From Akkermansia sp. (GTDB taxonomy: Bacteria > Verrucomicrobiota > Verrucomicrobiia > Verrucomicrobiales > Akkermansiaceae), in the NCBI RefSeq assembly GCF_020860705.1, contig NZ_JAJBTT010000036.1, positions 62,001 to 126,000 of the forward strand: a DNA stretch of 64,000 bases, in the 5' to 3' direction. Position 1 is the stretch's first letter. Every line of letters starts with the position of its first letter. Shown here piece by piece: positions 26,524 through 34,978 of this stretch. The notes under the pieces are model-generated. The model was not told where the DNA came from and did no database searches. It saw only the letters and a list, made by a program, of their open reading frames with translations. The position numbers were made by a program, and so were the translations under genes.

Positions 26524-26901
26524 TCACCATTTAAGGCTGACCGGGTCCGTATGGTAAAGAATTCCGGCCTCATCCCGGACCAGCAGGGTCAGCTGGATAC
26601 GCGCCGGCAGGCGCAGCATTTGAAGGCCGTTGAACGCAAAAATCTGCCCCTGGCACAGCAGCGGGCGGGAACCGAACAGCTCATCCCCTTCAATCACCTG
26701 CGTGCCGTCTTCATGGGAACGGACGGTCCACTTTTTGCCGATGATGCGCACCGCACCGTCCCCCGTATTCAGGATGCTTACATTGTAGGGTACGGGAATG
26801 CGCCCGTCCTCCTGGACCATCCGCTCCAGACGTTCATCCCGGGAATACAGGCTGCGCGGCGTCAGGCGCACGTCCAGGCTGGTCAAGAGGGGAAGAACCA
26901 T
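26524..26901 (-). CDS. ApaG/DUF525-like domain protein
   Basis: The 125-residue product looks like an ApaG beta-sandwich: VPYNVSILNTGDGAVRIIGKKWTV, IEGDELFGSRPLLCQGQIFAF and a final strand-rich part. ApaG domains occur alone or in F-box proteins and may bind nucleotides or diphosphates. The characteristic glycine-rich GxGVVGxQP is only partly kept (GDELFGSRP). It is 19 bases downstream of the secreted-protein gene in the same direction. Confidence 0.65.
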   Translation of the reverse strand: MVLPLLTSLDVRLTPRSLYSRDERLERMVQEDGRIPVPYNVSILNTGDGAVRIIGKKWTVRSHEDGTQVIEGDELFGSRPLLCQGQIFAFNGLQMLRLPARIQLTLLVRDEAGILYHTDPVSLKW

Positions 26902-26920
26902 ACGGAAACCACGGAAGGAA

Positions 26921-27811
26921 TTATGATTCCACGGGAGCCAGGGCCGCCTTCATCAGCTCCAGCGTCGTCTTGCGGATGGCTTCCACGCCGGCCTTCGCAG
27001 GCTTGGCGTCCGGAGCCAGCGTCATCTGCTCCTGCAACGTCGTGAGGAGGCTCATGATCTTTGCAATGTCCCGGCGTTCCTTCATTTCCGGTTCCACTCC
27101 GTCCAGAATGTAATGGAAATACTCCGGCACGTCCGGCTGGAAAATGACCTTCGCCTTGTCCTCCGCAAACTTGTTGTCCAAGGCGGCCGTGGCGGCGTCC
27201 AGAGCGCGTATCCACCCTCCCAGACCAATCAGGTTGGCCATGTCGGAATCCCGCAGGGAGGCAAGCTCCTGTTCCACGTCGGACTGGATCAGGGCCAGGT
27301 TATTCTTGAAACTGCTCAAATCCCCGTCCTCCGCATTTTTCAGCAGGCTGGCGGCGTGGCGGTTCACCCGTTCCCCGGCCCCGATGGCCTTCGCATAGTT
27401 GGACAGGTCCAGCGCAATGGGCTTCACCTCATTCATCTTGCCGCACTGCACAATCACAAACCCGTCCGCCATCATGCCGCCCAGCTGGAGAGCCAGGGAA
27501 CAGCGGTCCATGGGGGGACGTTCCGGGCGGGCGCGCAGCGCAGCACTTTCCGGAATCTCCGGCAGGCCTTCCAGGTCTTCAAAAATCTTGCGGATGGAGG
27601 GCGCGGTAAATTCGTTGATGCCCAGCTCCTCGTTCATGTGGGAATCATCCAGCAGGCGTTCCGGGATGGACGGCTGGGCCTGCCTGTCGGACGGAGGCGT
27701 CTGCACGTCCAGCACGGCGTTCTCCTTTTCCAGGGCTTCCTCCCCTGGAGCGGCAAACGCCATTCCTCCCGTGACGGATACGGCCGCGGCCAGCAGATAC
27801 AATCTCTTCAT
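26921..27811 (-). CDS. Secreted protein of unknown function
   Basis: The 296-residue product starts with a Sec signal peptide (MKRLYLLAAAVSVTGGMAFA, cleavage after AFA). The mature part is mostly helical and charged, with no recognised domain. It has two cysteines, near DRCSLAL and VQCGKMN, that could pair in the periplasm. The ATG at 27811 gives the cleaner signal peptide; an upstream in-frame ATG at 27823 adds four residues. It is divergent from the glycosyltransferase gene. Confidence 0.7.
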   Translation of the reverse strand: MKRLYLLAAAVSVTGGMAFAAPGEEALEKENAVLDVQTPPSDRQAQPSIPERLLDDSHMNEELGINEFTAPSIRKIFEDLEGLPEIPESAALRARPERPPMDRCSLALQLGGMMADGFVIVQCGKMNEVKPIALDLSNYAKAIGAGERVNRHAASLLKNAEDGDLSSFKNNLALIQSDVEQELASLRDSDMANLIGLGGWIRALDAATAALDNKFAEDKAKVIFQPDVPEYFHYILDGVEPEMKERRDIAKIMSLLTTLQEQMTLAPDAKPAKAGVEAIRKTTLELMKAALAPVES

Positions 27812-27849
27812 AACAAAACTCAAAAAGGTTAAGCAAAACGGAATATGTC

Positions 27850-27878
27850 TTGACTCTCGCCCTATGGTGTCTTATACG
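27850..27878 (+). promoter_or_regulatory. Candidate sigma-70 promoter for the glycosyltransferase gene
   Basis: TTGACT at 27850-27855 and TATACG at 27873-27878 are separated by 17 bases. They lie about 70 bases before the start codon at 27946. Confidence 0.5.
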
Positions 27879-27945
27879 GGCCTCACGTCAAGGAAATCCC
27901 CAACCCCTGACGCAAAAAGATACCAAACACCCTTGCAAGTCCAGT

Positions 27946-29463
27946 ATGTCTTTAAACTACAATTTTATCTGGCTCCTGTGCTATCTTCTAGTTCTCGTCG
28001 GTCTGGCCGGATATGGCTTCCATCGCCTGAGCATTGTTTACCTGTACTGGAAGAACCGCAACAACAAGCCCCAGCCCAAGTCCCATTTCCAGGAACTGCC
28101 CGTCGTTACGGTCCAGCTCCCCATGTTCAATGAAAAGTTCGTCGTAGATCGCCTTCTGGAATCCGTGGCCGCGCTGGACTATCCCCAGGACAGGCTGGAA
28201 ATCCAGATTCTGGACGATTCCACGGACGACACCACGGAACAGTGCTACCGCAAGGTGGAGGAATTGAAGGCCCGCGGCTTTGACGCCGTCTGCATCCACC
28301 GCACGGACCGCACGGGCTTCAAGGCCGGCGCCCTGGAAGCGGCCACCAAGGTGGCAAAAGGCGAATTCCTGCTGATTCTGGACGCCGATTTCGTTCCTGA
28401 ACCGGACCTCCTTCAAAAAACCATCCACTTCTTCACGGACGAAGGCGTGGGCCTCGTCCAGACCCGCTGGGGCCACATCAACCGGGAATACAATTTGCTG
28501 ACCCGCGTCCAGGGCATGTACCTGGACGGCCACTTCGCCATGGAACAAACGGCGCGCAACCGCTCCGGCCGCTTCTTTACCTTTAACGGCACCGCCGGCA
28601 TATGGCGCAAATGCGTGATCGGGGATGCCGGCGGCTGGTCCCATGATACCCTGACGGAAGACATGGACCTTTCCTACCGCGTCCAGCTCAAGGGGTGGCG
28701 TTTCATTTACCTGAACGACGTCGTCACCCCCGCGGAACTTCCCGTGGACATGGATGGCTTCAAGTCCCAGCAGCACCGCTGGACCAAGGGTTCCATCCAG
28801 GTCTGCCAGAAAATCCTGCTGGACATCTGGCGTTCCAAGGCCCCCCTCAAAGCCAAGGTGGAAGCCACCACGCACCTCACCTGCAACTACTCCTACCTTC
28901 TGCTGGCCCTGCTCTGCTTCCTCGTGTACCCCATCTGCACACAGCGCATCCCGGAAAATGAAACGGTATTCATGTGGTTTGTCAACGTGGCCCTGTTCTT
29001 CCTGACCAGCGTGGCCGTCTGCATCTTCTACATGAGCGCCCAGATCGTGGTGCGCCCCAAATCCTGGTGGAAGGAACTGCCCTACCTGCCGCTTCTCCTT
29101 ACGCTGAGCGTAGGCATGGCCGTCAACAACGCCAAGGCCGTTCTGGAAGCCATCTTCGGCCATCAGTCCGCGTTTGTACGCACGCCCAAATACGGCGTGG
29201 ACCAGAAGGAAGACAGGCAGCACGTCTCCCAGCTCAAGCGCAACGGCTACAAGGCCATCAAATCCGTCGTCATTCCCATCCTGGAAATCGCCTGCGGCAC
29301 CTTCTTCCTGAACCTGATCATCATCATGATCCGCCAGGGCCATTACCTTTCCCCCATCCTGATGATTCCCTTCCTGGGATTCTATTACACGGGCTTCTGT
29401 TCCCTGGGCCGCATGATCTCCAACCTGCTTCCCGCCAGACAAACTGCCAAAGCCAAAAACTGA
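27946..29463 (+). CDS. Membrane glycosyltransferase, GT2 family (processive type)
   Basis: The 505-residue product has an N-terminal membrane helix (about 5-25), a GT2 catalytic domain and several C-terminal helices. Catalytic motifs are DDSTDDT near 90, LDADF near 145 and QQHRWTKG near 275, the Q/RxxRW signature of cellulose- and glucomannan-synthase-like enzymes. It probably makes or lengthens a glycan at the inner membrane. The ATG at 27946 removes an upstream extension without resemblance. It is followed 10 bases later by an L,D-transpeptidase-like gene. Confidence 0.88.
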   Translation: MSLNYNFIWLLCYLLVLVGLAGYGFHRLSIVYLYWKNRNNKPQPKSHFQELPVVTVQLPMFNEKFVVDRLLESVAALDYPQDRLEIQILDDSTDDTTEQCYRKVEELKARGFDAVCIHRTDRTGFKAGALEAATKVAKGEFLLILDADFVPEPDLLQKTIHFFTDEGVGLVQTRWGHINREYNLLTRVQGMYLDGHFAMEQTARNRSGRFFTFNGTAGIWRKCVIGDAGGWSHDTLTEDMDLSYRVQLKGWRFIYLNDVVTPAELPVDMDGFKSQQHRWTKGSIQVCQKILLDIWRSKAPLKAKVEATTHLTCNYSYLLLALLCFLVYPICTQRIPENETVFMWFVNVALFFLTSVAVCIFYMSAQIVVRPKSWWKELPYLPLLLTLSVGMAVNNAKAVLEAIFGHQSAFVRTPKYGVDQKEDRQHVSQLKRNGYKAIKSVVIPILEIACGTFFLNLIIIMIRQGHYLSPILMIPFLGFYYTGFCSLGRMISNLLPARQTAKAKN

Positions 29464-29473
29464 CTTCTTTCCC

Positions 29474-30334
29474 ATGCCTGCGCCTCTCTCGCAAGCAGCA
29501 CGCCTGATTCAAGTCGCCGGCGCCGCCTTCGCGGTGCTCGGCGTTTTGGTATCCTGCTCCGGGCCGGACTACCAGCCCACCGCCATCGTCAAGGATGGCG
29601 CCGTCGTTAGCGTCCGGGACCAGAAAATGGCCGTCCTGCGCAACGGCCAGGTAGTAAAAACCTATCCCATCAGCACTTCCAAATTCGGACTGGGCGACAA
29701 GAAGGGGAGTTGCCGGACGCCCCTGGGCGCCCACCGCATCGCCTCCAAGATCGGCACCGGACAACCCAAGGGCATGGTGTTCAAGAGCCGCAAGCCCACC
29801 GGGGAATGCGTAGCGCCGGATTCCCCGGGACGCGATCCCATCGTCACCCGCATCATGTGGCTGGAAGGATTGGAATCCCGGAACCGGAACGCCCACTCCC
29901 GCCTGATTTACATCCACGGAACAGCGGAGGAACGCACCATCGGGACGCCCGCTTCCTACGGCTGCGTGCGGATGAAAAGCAATGACGTGTATGAAGCGTT
30001 CAACCTGCTTCAGACCGGGGACCCCGTAGTGATCGAACGCTGTTCCATCAATGCCTCCCTGAAAGCGCTGGCCCAGGCGGAAAAAACGCATGATCCCTCC
30101 CTGCTGGTCATGGCTTCCGCACCGCCCTCCATGGATGAAATCAACAGGGCATCCATCATTTCCCATCGCCGCCGGGCCTCCCGCCCCCCGGCCGTAGCCC
30201 TTGCCCGCAAGCAAACGGCATCCGTCAAGAAGAAGGCCGCTCCGTCCAAAACTAAGGCGGCCTCCCGCAAAACCGTCCGGAGCGCCAAGGTTTCCGGCCG
30301 TTCTTCCAAGGGAACCCGTTACAGCCTTCGCTGA
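29474..30334 (+). CDS. L,D-transpeptidase (YkuD) lipoprotein
   Basis: The 286-residue product carries a lipobox-like VLVSC (Cys28) after a hydrophobic segment. A YkuD domain follows with IHGT and the catalytic SYGCVRM (Cys near 164). The last 80 residues are rich in Lys, Arg, Ser and Ala and could bind acidic polymer or peptidoglycan. Such enzymes make 3-3 crosslinks or attach proteins to the wall. It is co-directional and close to the GT2 gene. Confidence 0.88.
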   Translation: MPAPLSQAARLIQVAGAAFAVLGVLVSCSGPDYQPTAIVKDGAVVSVRDQKMAVLRNGQVVKTYPISTSKFGLGDKKGSCRTPLGAHRIASKIGTGQPKGMVFKSRKPTGECVAPDSPGRDPIVTRIMWLEGLESRNRNAHSRLIYIHGTAEERTIGTPASYGCVRMKSNDVYEAFNLLQTGDPVVIERCSINASLKALAQAEKTHDPSLLVMASAPPSMDEINRASIISHRRRASRPPAVALARKQTASVKKKAAPSKTKAASRKTVRSAKVSGRSSKGTRYSLR

Positions 30335-30442
30335 ACATCCTCTTCCCTGCCGCCCTCTGCCAGCATCCCTGTGTTCCCGCCCCTGACATGGCTGTTTGAA
30401 CGCATGGTTGCCTGCATCCGTCACATTTGTTAACGTAGGCTT

Positions 30443-31006
30443 ATGGCGATGATGGAACATGAAGATATCAGCAATGAAAACCTGGCGGGCCATCTCCTGG
30501 TCTCCGCCCCCTACCTGGACGGCGGCGGCTTCTACCATTCCGTGATTTTCCTGGGCCGTGTGGAGGAGGAATTCGTCATCGGCCACATCCTGAACCATCC
30601 GGCCGGCATGAACGTGGGAGAAGTGGCGCGCCATACGGACATTCCGGAATCCCTTTACGCCGTCCCCATCTTCAAGGGAGGCCCCGTGGAACGCAATCAG
30701 CTCATTTTCGCCGCCTTTGTCCGTACGGAGGATAAACTGCGCATCCAGTTCCATCTGCAGGAGGAACAGGCCCTCGAATACGTCGACGACCCGCGCGTGA
30801 CCCTTCGCGCCTACGTGGGCCACAGCGGGTGGACGCCTTCCCAGCTGCGGCGGGAGCTGAATGACCGCGCCTGGTACGTCTCCCCCATGGTGCCGGACAT
30901 CTGCCTGGAGCCTGACTCCTCCAAGGTCTGGGCCATGGCCATGCGGAGCCTCTCCCCCCTGCACCACATCATGAGCCATGCTCCCGCACAGCCTTCCCTG
31001 AATTGA
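30443..31006 (+). CDS. YqgE/AlgH family protein
   Basis: The 187-residue product matches YqgE/AlgH: LAGHLLVSAPYLDGGGFYHSVIFL, ILNHPAGM, PIFKGGPVERNQLIF, AYVGHSGWTPSQLRREL and ARSWYV-like NDRAWYVSP. The biochemical role of the family is not established. Three Met codons near the start make the exact N-terminus uncertain. It ends 8 bases before the PLPBP start. Confidence 0.9.
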   Translation: MAMMEHEDISNENLAGHLLVSAPYLDGGGFYHSVIFLGRVEEEFVIGHILNHPAGMNVGEVARHTDIPESLYAVPIFKGGPVERNQLIFAAFVRTEDKLRIQFHLQEEQALEYVDDPRVTLRAYVGHSGWTPSQLRRELNDRAWYVSPMVPDICLEPDSSKVWAMAMRSLSPLHHIMSHAPAQPSLN

Positions 31007-31014
31007 AATCCATC

Positions 31015-31710
31015 ATGAGCATCCAACAGAATCTGGAACATATTCTCTCCCGCATCCGCGCAGCGGAACTCCGGGCGGGCCGCCCGTCAGGGTCCGTCCG
31101 CCTGGTCGCCGTCAGCAAAACTTTTCCCGCAGAGGACGTCAGGGCGTGCCACGATGCAGGCCAGCGCGTTTTTGGAGAAAACAAGGTTCAGGAAGCCCTG
31201 GGAAAAATCCCCGCCCTTCCCCCGGACACGGAATGGCACCTCATCGGCCCGTTGCAGCGCAACAAGGTGCGCAAGGCCATAGAACATTTCACGCTGATCC
31301 ACGCCGTGGATTCCCTGCGGCTGGCGCAGTTCATGGACACCGTGGCTCAGGAGACGGGCAAGCGCCCCCGCATCCTGCTGGAAGTGAACGTAGGGGATGA
31401 AGACAGCAAATTCGGTTTTTCCCCGGAGGCCCTGGAACGGGAATGGCCGGAGCTGACCGCCCTGCGCCACCTTGAAATCGACGGCCTCATGTGCATTCCT
31501 CCCGCCGTGGAAAATCCGGAAGAGGCCCGCCCCTATTTCCGCCGCCTCCGGGAGCTGAAGGAAACCCTGGCCGCCAGGGGGGGGACTCCGCTGACGGAGC
31601 TTTCCATGGGCATGAGCCATGATTTCGAAACGGCTGTGGAGGAAGGAGCCACCCTCGTCCGCGTAGGAACCGCCATTTTCGGCGGACGGTCCTATGCTCC
31701 GGCACCGTGA
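31015..31710 (+). CDS. PLP homeostasis protein (YggS/PLPBP family)
   Basis: The 231-residue product is a single-domain alanine-racemase-like barrel. The PLP lysine is in VAVSKTFP (Lys35), with FGENKVQEA, WHLIGPLQRNK and the phosphate-binding LSMGMSHDF...VRVGTAIFG. Family members bind PLP without known catalysis and affect amino- and keto-acid balance. The ATG at 31015 is preferred over an upstream TTG that overlaps the yqgE stop. Confidence 0.93.
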   Translation: MSIQQNLEHILSRIRAAELRAGRPSGSVRLVAVSKTFPAEDVRACHDAGQRVFGENKVQEALGKIPALPPDTEWHLIGPLQRNKVRKAIEHFTLIHAVDSLRLAQFMDTVAQETGKRPRILLEVNVGDEDSKFGFSPEALEREWPELTALRHLEIDGLMCIPPAVENPEEARPYFRRLRELKETLAARGGTPLTELSMGMSHDFETAVEEGATLVRVGTAIFGGRSYAPAP

Positions 31711-31798
31711 TTTTGATTGGACAGAAAGAACAGCGGCGTGTAGGTTTGTTCCGGAAGAAAACGGGATGGCCCGGACGGATTCTTGACCTCATTACCCC

Positions 31799-33466
31799 AT
31801 GCTGACAGGAGGAAAAAACGTGATTCCGCATGCGGTGCGGGACGTAGCGGATGCCGCCGCGGCATTTTCCGCCCGCATTGGCCCGGACCGCCGTTTCAAT
31901 TCCCAGCAAGACGTGGAGGAAGCCCTGGCGGAATGCTGCTCTCCGCAAAACGTCACTGTCATCGGGCTGACGGGTTCCGGCAAATCCTCCACACTGGACG
32001 CCCTGGCCGGGGAATGTTTCTGTTCCCGCGTTACCAGTGAAGCCACGCTGGTCCGCTGGCAGTACAGGCCCCATCCCGCGCCGCACACCCATGAGTGGGT
32101 GCTGGACCTTTTTTACCCGTCGGACGCCCTGCTGAACCTTGAGTTCTGGGACACCCTCGGCCTGGAACAGGAGGACGCCCCCCGGAAACTGAAGCACATC
32201 GTCCCCAAATCAGACGCCATCCTCGTAGTTACCTCCGCCACAGCCGGGAACCAGCCCGTCCTCTGGGACTACCTCCAAACGCTGGAAGAACGCCTCCATA
32301 CCCGCATGGTGCTCGTCATCACCCACGCGGAACTGCTCTCCTTTGACCGGCTCCAATCCCTGAAAGAGGAACTGCGCGCCACCTCTCGGGAACGCCTGGG
32401 CGCGCAGCTTCCCCTGTACCCCGTCACGACCGCCGGGGAACAGGCGGGGGAAGGCGTGGAAGCGCTGAGAACCTGCGTGCAGGAGGTCCTGAAACGCAGC
32501 CCGCTGACGGATAAGCGGGTGGAACGCCTGCTGCGGGCTACGGACCAGCTTCTGGAAGAACAGGGAAAGGTGCTCAATGAACTGCACCGCCTTTCCAAGA
32601 TGGATTCCGGCTTCCTGACTTCCATTGACCGGGAGATTGACCGCATCCAGCTCCAGATGGAGGATGAAATGCCCGCCAGACTCAAGGCGTATGCCCAGTA
32701 CGTGCAGGACTGCGTGCCGCGTCTGGGGAAAAAATCGGCCCGCCAGATGGGCCGCTTCCTTTCCATCCGGCGCGCGATGATCCTGCACAAGCTCCCGCCT
32801 GTCATTGACGAGTGGTTTTATGAACTGGCCAAATCCGGCATTGAGGAACGTCACGCGTATTACAACAAGGAATTTCTCAACATCTGCCAGACGCACTGGA
32901 ACCATGTGCGCCCGCGGGTAAAGGAGCAGTGGGACTGCGATATAGGCGACTTCCCGGCTACGAAGCTCCAGACGGACCTGGAAGTGTACAAGGAGCGCCT
33001 GGGCCGTTCCATTTACATGCCTCTGAAGGATTTCGGCATCAAGCCATGCCTCAGCAAGCTGTTCCTGGACCAGGAAGACGTGATGAGAACGGAAATCAAG
33101 CTGATGCTCATCATGGTGATTCTGGGGGCGCTGCTGGGCTGCTTCGGAGAGCATGCGGCGGGATTTGCCTGCGTGGCTGCAGCCCTGGCCGTCTGGGTGG
33201 GGAGCAACGTGGGGCTGGCCTGGATGCAGTTCCGGCTGTCCCGCCAGATTGTGGCCGCGGCGGCGGAAATGCACGTTGCCGTGGAATGCGGACTGCGCAC
33301 GCCCCTGTATGAAGCCATGATCAGCGGCCTTTCCGACTACCGCAAACTGTATGCGGACATCCGCGGCCAGGTGGCCGGCGGCGTGGAACATCTCCAGCCC
33401 CTGCTTAACGCCCGCTATGACCTGTTCTATAAACTGACCGTGCAAAAACACCGGTTCCGTCTCTAA
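31799..33466 (+). CDS. Dynamin-like membrane GTPase
   Basis: The 555-residue product has a GTPase domain with P-loop GLTGSGKSS (56-64), a switch II-like FWDTLG and VLVITHAE where the NKxD motif should be. A long helical region follows, then a hydrophobic hairpin (about 440-475) and a C-terminal helix bundle. This layout fits bacterial dynamin-like or Era-like membrane-remodelling GTPases. The G4 motif is divergent, so nucleotide specificity is uncertain. It appears to be transcribed on its own or after the PLPBP gene. Confidence 0.7.
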   Translation: MLTGGKNVIPHAVRDVADAAAAFSARIGPDRRFNSQQDVEEALAECCSPQNVTVIGLTGSGKSSTLDALAGECFCSRVTSEATLVRWQYRPHPAPHTHEWVLDLFYPSDALLNLEFWDTLGLEQEDAPRKLKHIVPKSDAILVVTSATAGNQPVLWDYLQTLEERLHTRMVLVITHAELLSFDRLQSLKEELRATSRERLGAQLPLYPVTTAGEQAGEGVEALRTCVQEVLKRSPLTDKRVERLLRATDQLLEEQGKVLNELHRLSKMDSGFLTSIDREIDRIQLQMEDEMPARLKAYAQYVQDCVPRLGKKSARQMGRFLSIRRAMILHKLPPVIDEWFYELAKSGIEERHAYYNKEFLNICQTHWNHVRPRVKEQWDCDIGDFPATKLQTDLEVYKERLGRSIYMPLKDFGIKPCLSKLFLDQEDVMRTEIKLMLIMVILGALLGCFGEHAAGFACVAAALAVWVGSNVGLAWMQFRLSRQIVAAAAEMHVAVECGLRTPLYEAMISGLSDYRKLYADIRGQVAGGVEHLQPLLNARYDLFYKLTVQKHRFRL

Positions 33467-33532
33467 TATCTTCCCTCTCTCTTTCCGGGCTCCCGGCCCC
33501 CGCTGCAGAAACGGCCCCCCTTCCAGGAACCG

Positions 33533-34123
33533 TCATTCCACGTCCGGCGTAATCACCATATCCACCAGCCTGTCATGGGCCTCCATGGGAAGGTCATCCA
33601 GAAGCTGGCAGGGAAAGCAGACTCCCGCCAGCGGCACTCCCGCAGCCGGACCGGCCAGCAGGGTGTCATAAAATCCGCCGCCATACCCCAGACGCTTGCC
33701 GTCCCGCGTAAAAGCGGCTCCCGGCAGGACAATCAAATCCATTTCACCAGCATGCAGCTCCGGGCATCCGGGGCCGGGTTCGCGAATGTCCCAGCAGCCT
33801 GTGACAAACTCCCCGTGATGGCGCACGCGGTGGAAGCTCAGCGTCCTTTCCTCATGCACCAGAGGGAAATACCATTCCCGGTCCGGCAGCATGTCCAGCA
33901 GGGGCAGCAAATCCACCTCCCCCGGCCTGGCGGCAAATACAGCTATGCGCCGGAAATTCTTCTCCTGCGCCAGAGCCGCCACACGGCGGCAGATGGAACA
34001 AGACATGGCCTCCCGGGAGGCGGCGTCCAACCCGCCTATCCTTTCACGTATCATACGGCGCACTTCCCGCTTGGAAGCCGCCGGACCTCCTACGGTTCCG
34101 GGTTGGGGTGTTTTTCCTTCCAT
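33533..34123 (-). CDS. 5-formyltetrahydrofolate cyclo-ligase
   Basis: The 196-residue product has the cyclo-ligase motifs SKREVRRMIRERI, EVDLLPLLD, DLIVLPGAAFTRDGKRLGYGGGFYD and LAGVCFPCQL. It converts 5-formyl-THF with ATP to 5,10-methenyl-THF. The ATG at 34123 overlaps the ABC ATPase gene by 34 bases, which points to coupled translation. An upstream in-frame start exists but lies deeper in that gene. Confidence 0.92.
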   Translation of the reverse strand: MEGKTPQPGTVGGPAASKREVRRMIRERIGGLDAASREAMSCSICRRVAALAQEKNFRRIAVFAARPGEVDLLPLLDMLPDREWYFPLVHEERTLSFHRVRHHGEFVTGCWDIREPGPGCPELHAGEMDLIVLPGAAFTRDGKRLGYGGGFYDTLLAGPAAGVPLAGVCFPCQLLDDLPMEAHDRLVDMVITPDVE

Positions 34124-34968
34124 TCCAGCAGGCTCTTTAAAAATACGCTTTCCAGGGAATTGCGCGGGTGGCCGGCCTCCAGCCATGCGGCCCGGCCGTC
34201 TTCCTGCACGATCTCCTTCAGCCGTTCCAGCAGTTCCGGGGAGGCATGTTCCAGCAGAATTTCCTGCTTGTCGGAATCCCGCGTCAGCTCGTTCACGGAA
34301 CCCTCCGCAATGAGCAGCCCTTTAAAAATAACGCCCACCCGGTCGCATACCTCCTGAACCTGTTCCAGCAGGTGGGAACACAGGAAAACGGTCATTCCGC
34401 GGCCTTTCAGGTTCTCAATAATATTCCGGATGTCCCGTGAACCCAAAGGATCCACGCCGGCGGTCGGTTCATCCAGCACCAGCAGGCGGGGAGACTGCAC
34501 CAGGGCCTGCGCCATGCCGATGCGCTGGAGCATCCCCTTGGAATAACCGCCCAGCCGCCTGTCCGCCGCGTCAGCCAGCCCCACCAGGTCCAGCAAATCC
34601 CGTACTTTTTCTTTCAGGGATTTTCCGCTCAGGCCACACAGCTTTCCGTAAAAGGAAACGGTTTCCGCCCCCGTCAGGAATTTGTAGAAGTAGGGATTTT
34701 CCGGAAGGAAGCCAACTTCCTCCTTGCTGTCCGGGGACAGGCTGGACTTGCCGAAGATGGTGCAGGCCCCCTGCGTGGGCCTCACCAGCCCAAGCAGGGC
34801 TTTCATCAGGGTGGACTTGCCGGAGCCGTTCGGCCCGATCAATCCATACACCTCGCCCTGCCGGATGCTCATGTCTATCCCCCGCACGGCATGCACCACG
34901 GGCTTGCCAAGGCCCGTCTTGAAGGTCTTGTGCAGGTTGACGATTTCAGCGGCGGCAGGCTGGTCCAT
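34090..34968 (-). CDS. ABC transporter ATP-binding protein
   Basis: The 292-residue product is an ABC ATPase: Walker A GPNGSGKS, Q-loop FLPENPYF, signature LGGYSKGMLQR, Walker B LLVLDEPTAGVDP and H-loop CSHLLEQVQ. The C-terminal 70 residues resemble exporters of the CcmA/NatA group. No permease gene is next to it here. It lies 10 bases after the M20 gene. Confidence 0.9.
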   Translation of the reverse strand: MDQPAAAEIVNLHKTFKTGLGKPVVHAVRGIDMSIRQGEVYGLIGPNGSGKSTLMKALLGLVRPTQGACTIFGKSSLSPDSKEEVGFLPENPYFYKFLTGAETVSFYGKLCGLSGKSLKEKVRDLLDLVGLADAADRRLGGYSKGMLQRIGMAQALVQSPRLLVLDEPTAGVDPLGSRDIRNIIENLKGRGMTVFLCSHLLEQVQEVCDRVGVIFKGLLIAEGSVNELTRDSDKQEILLEHASPELLERLKEIVQEDGRAAWLEAGHPRNSLESVFLKSLLEWKEKHPNPEP

Positions 34969-34978
34969 AAAAATGCGG

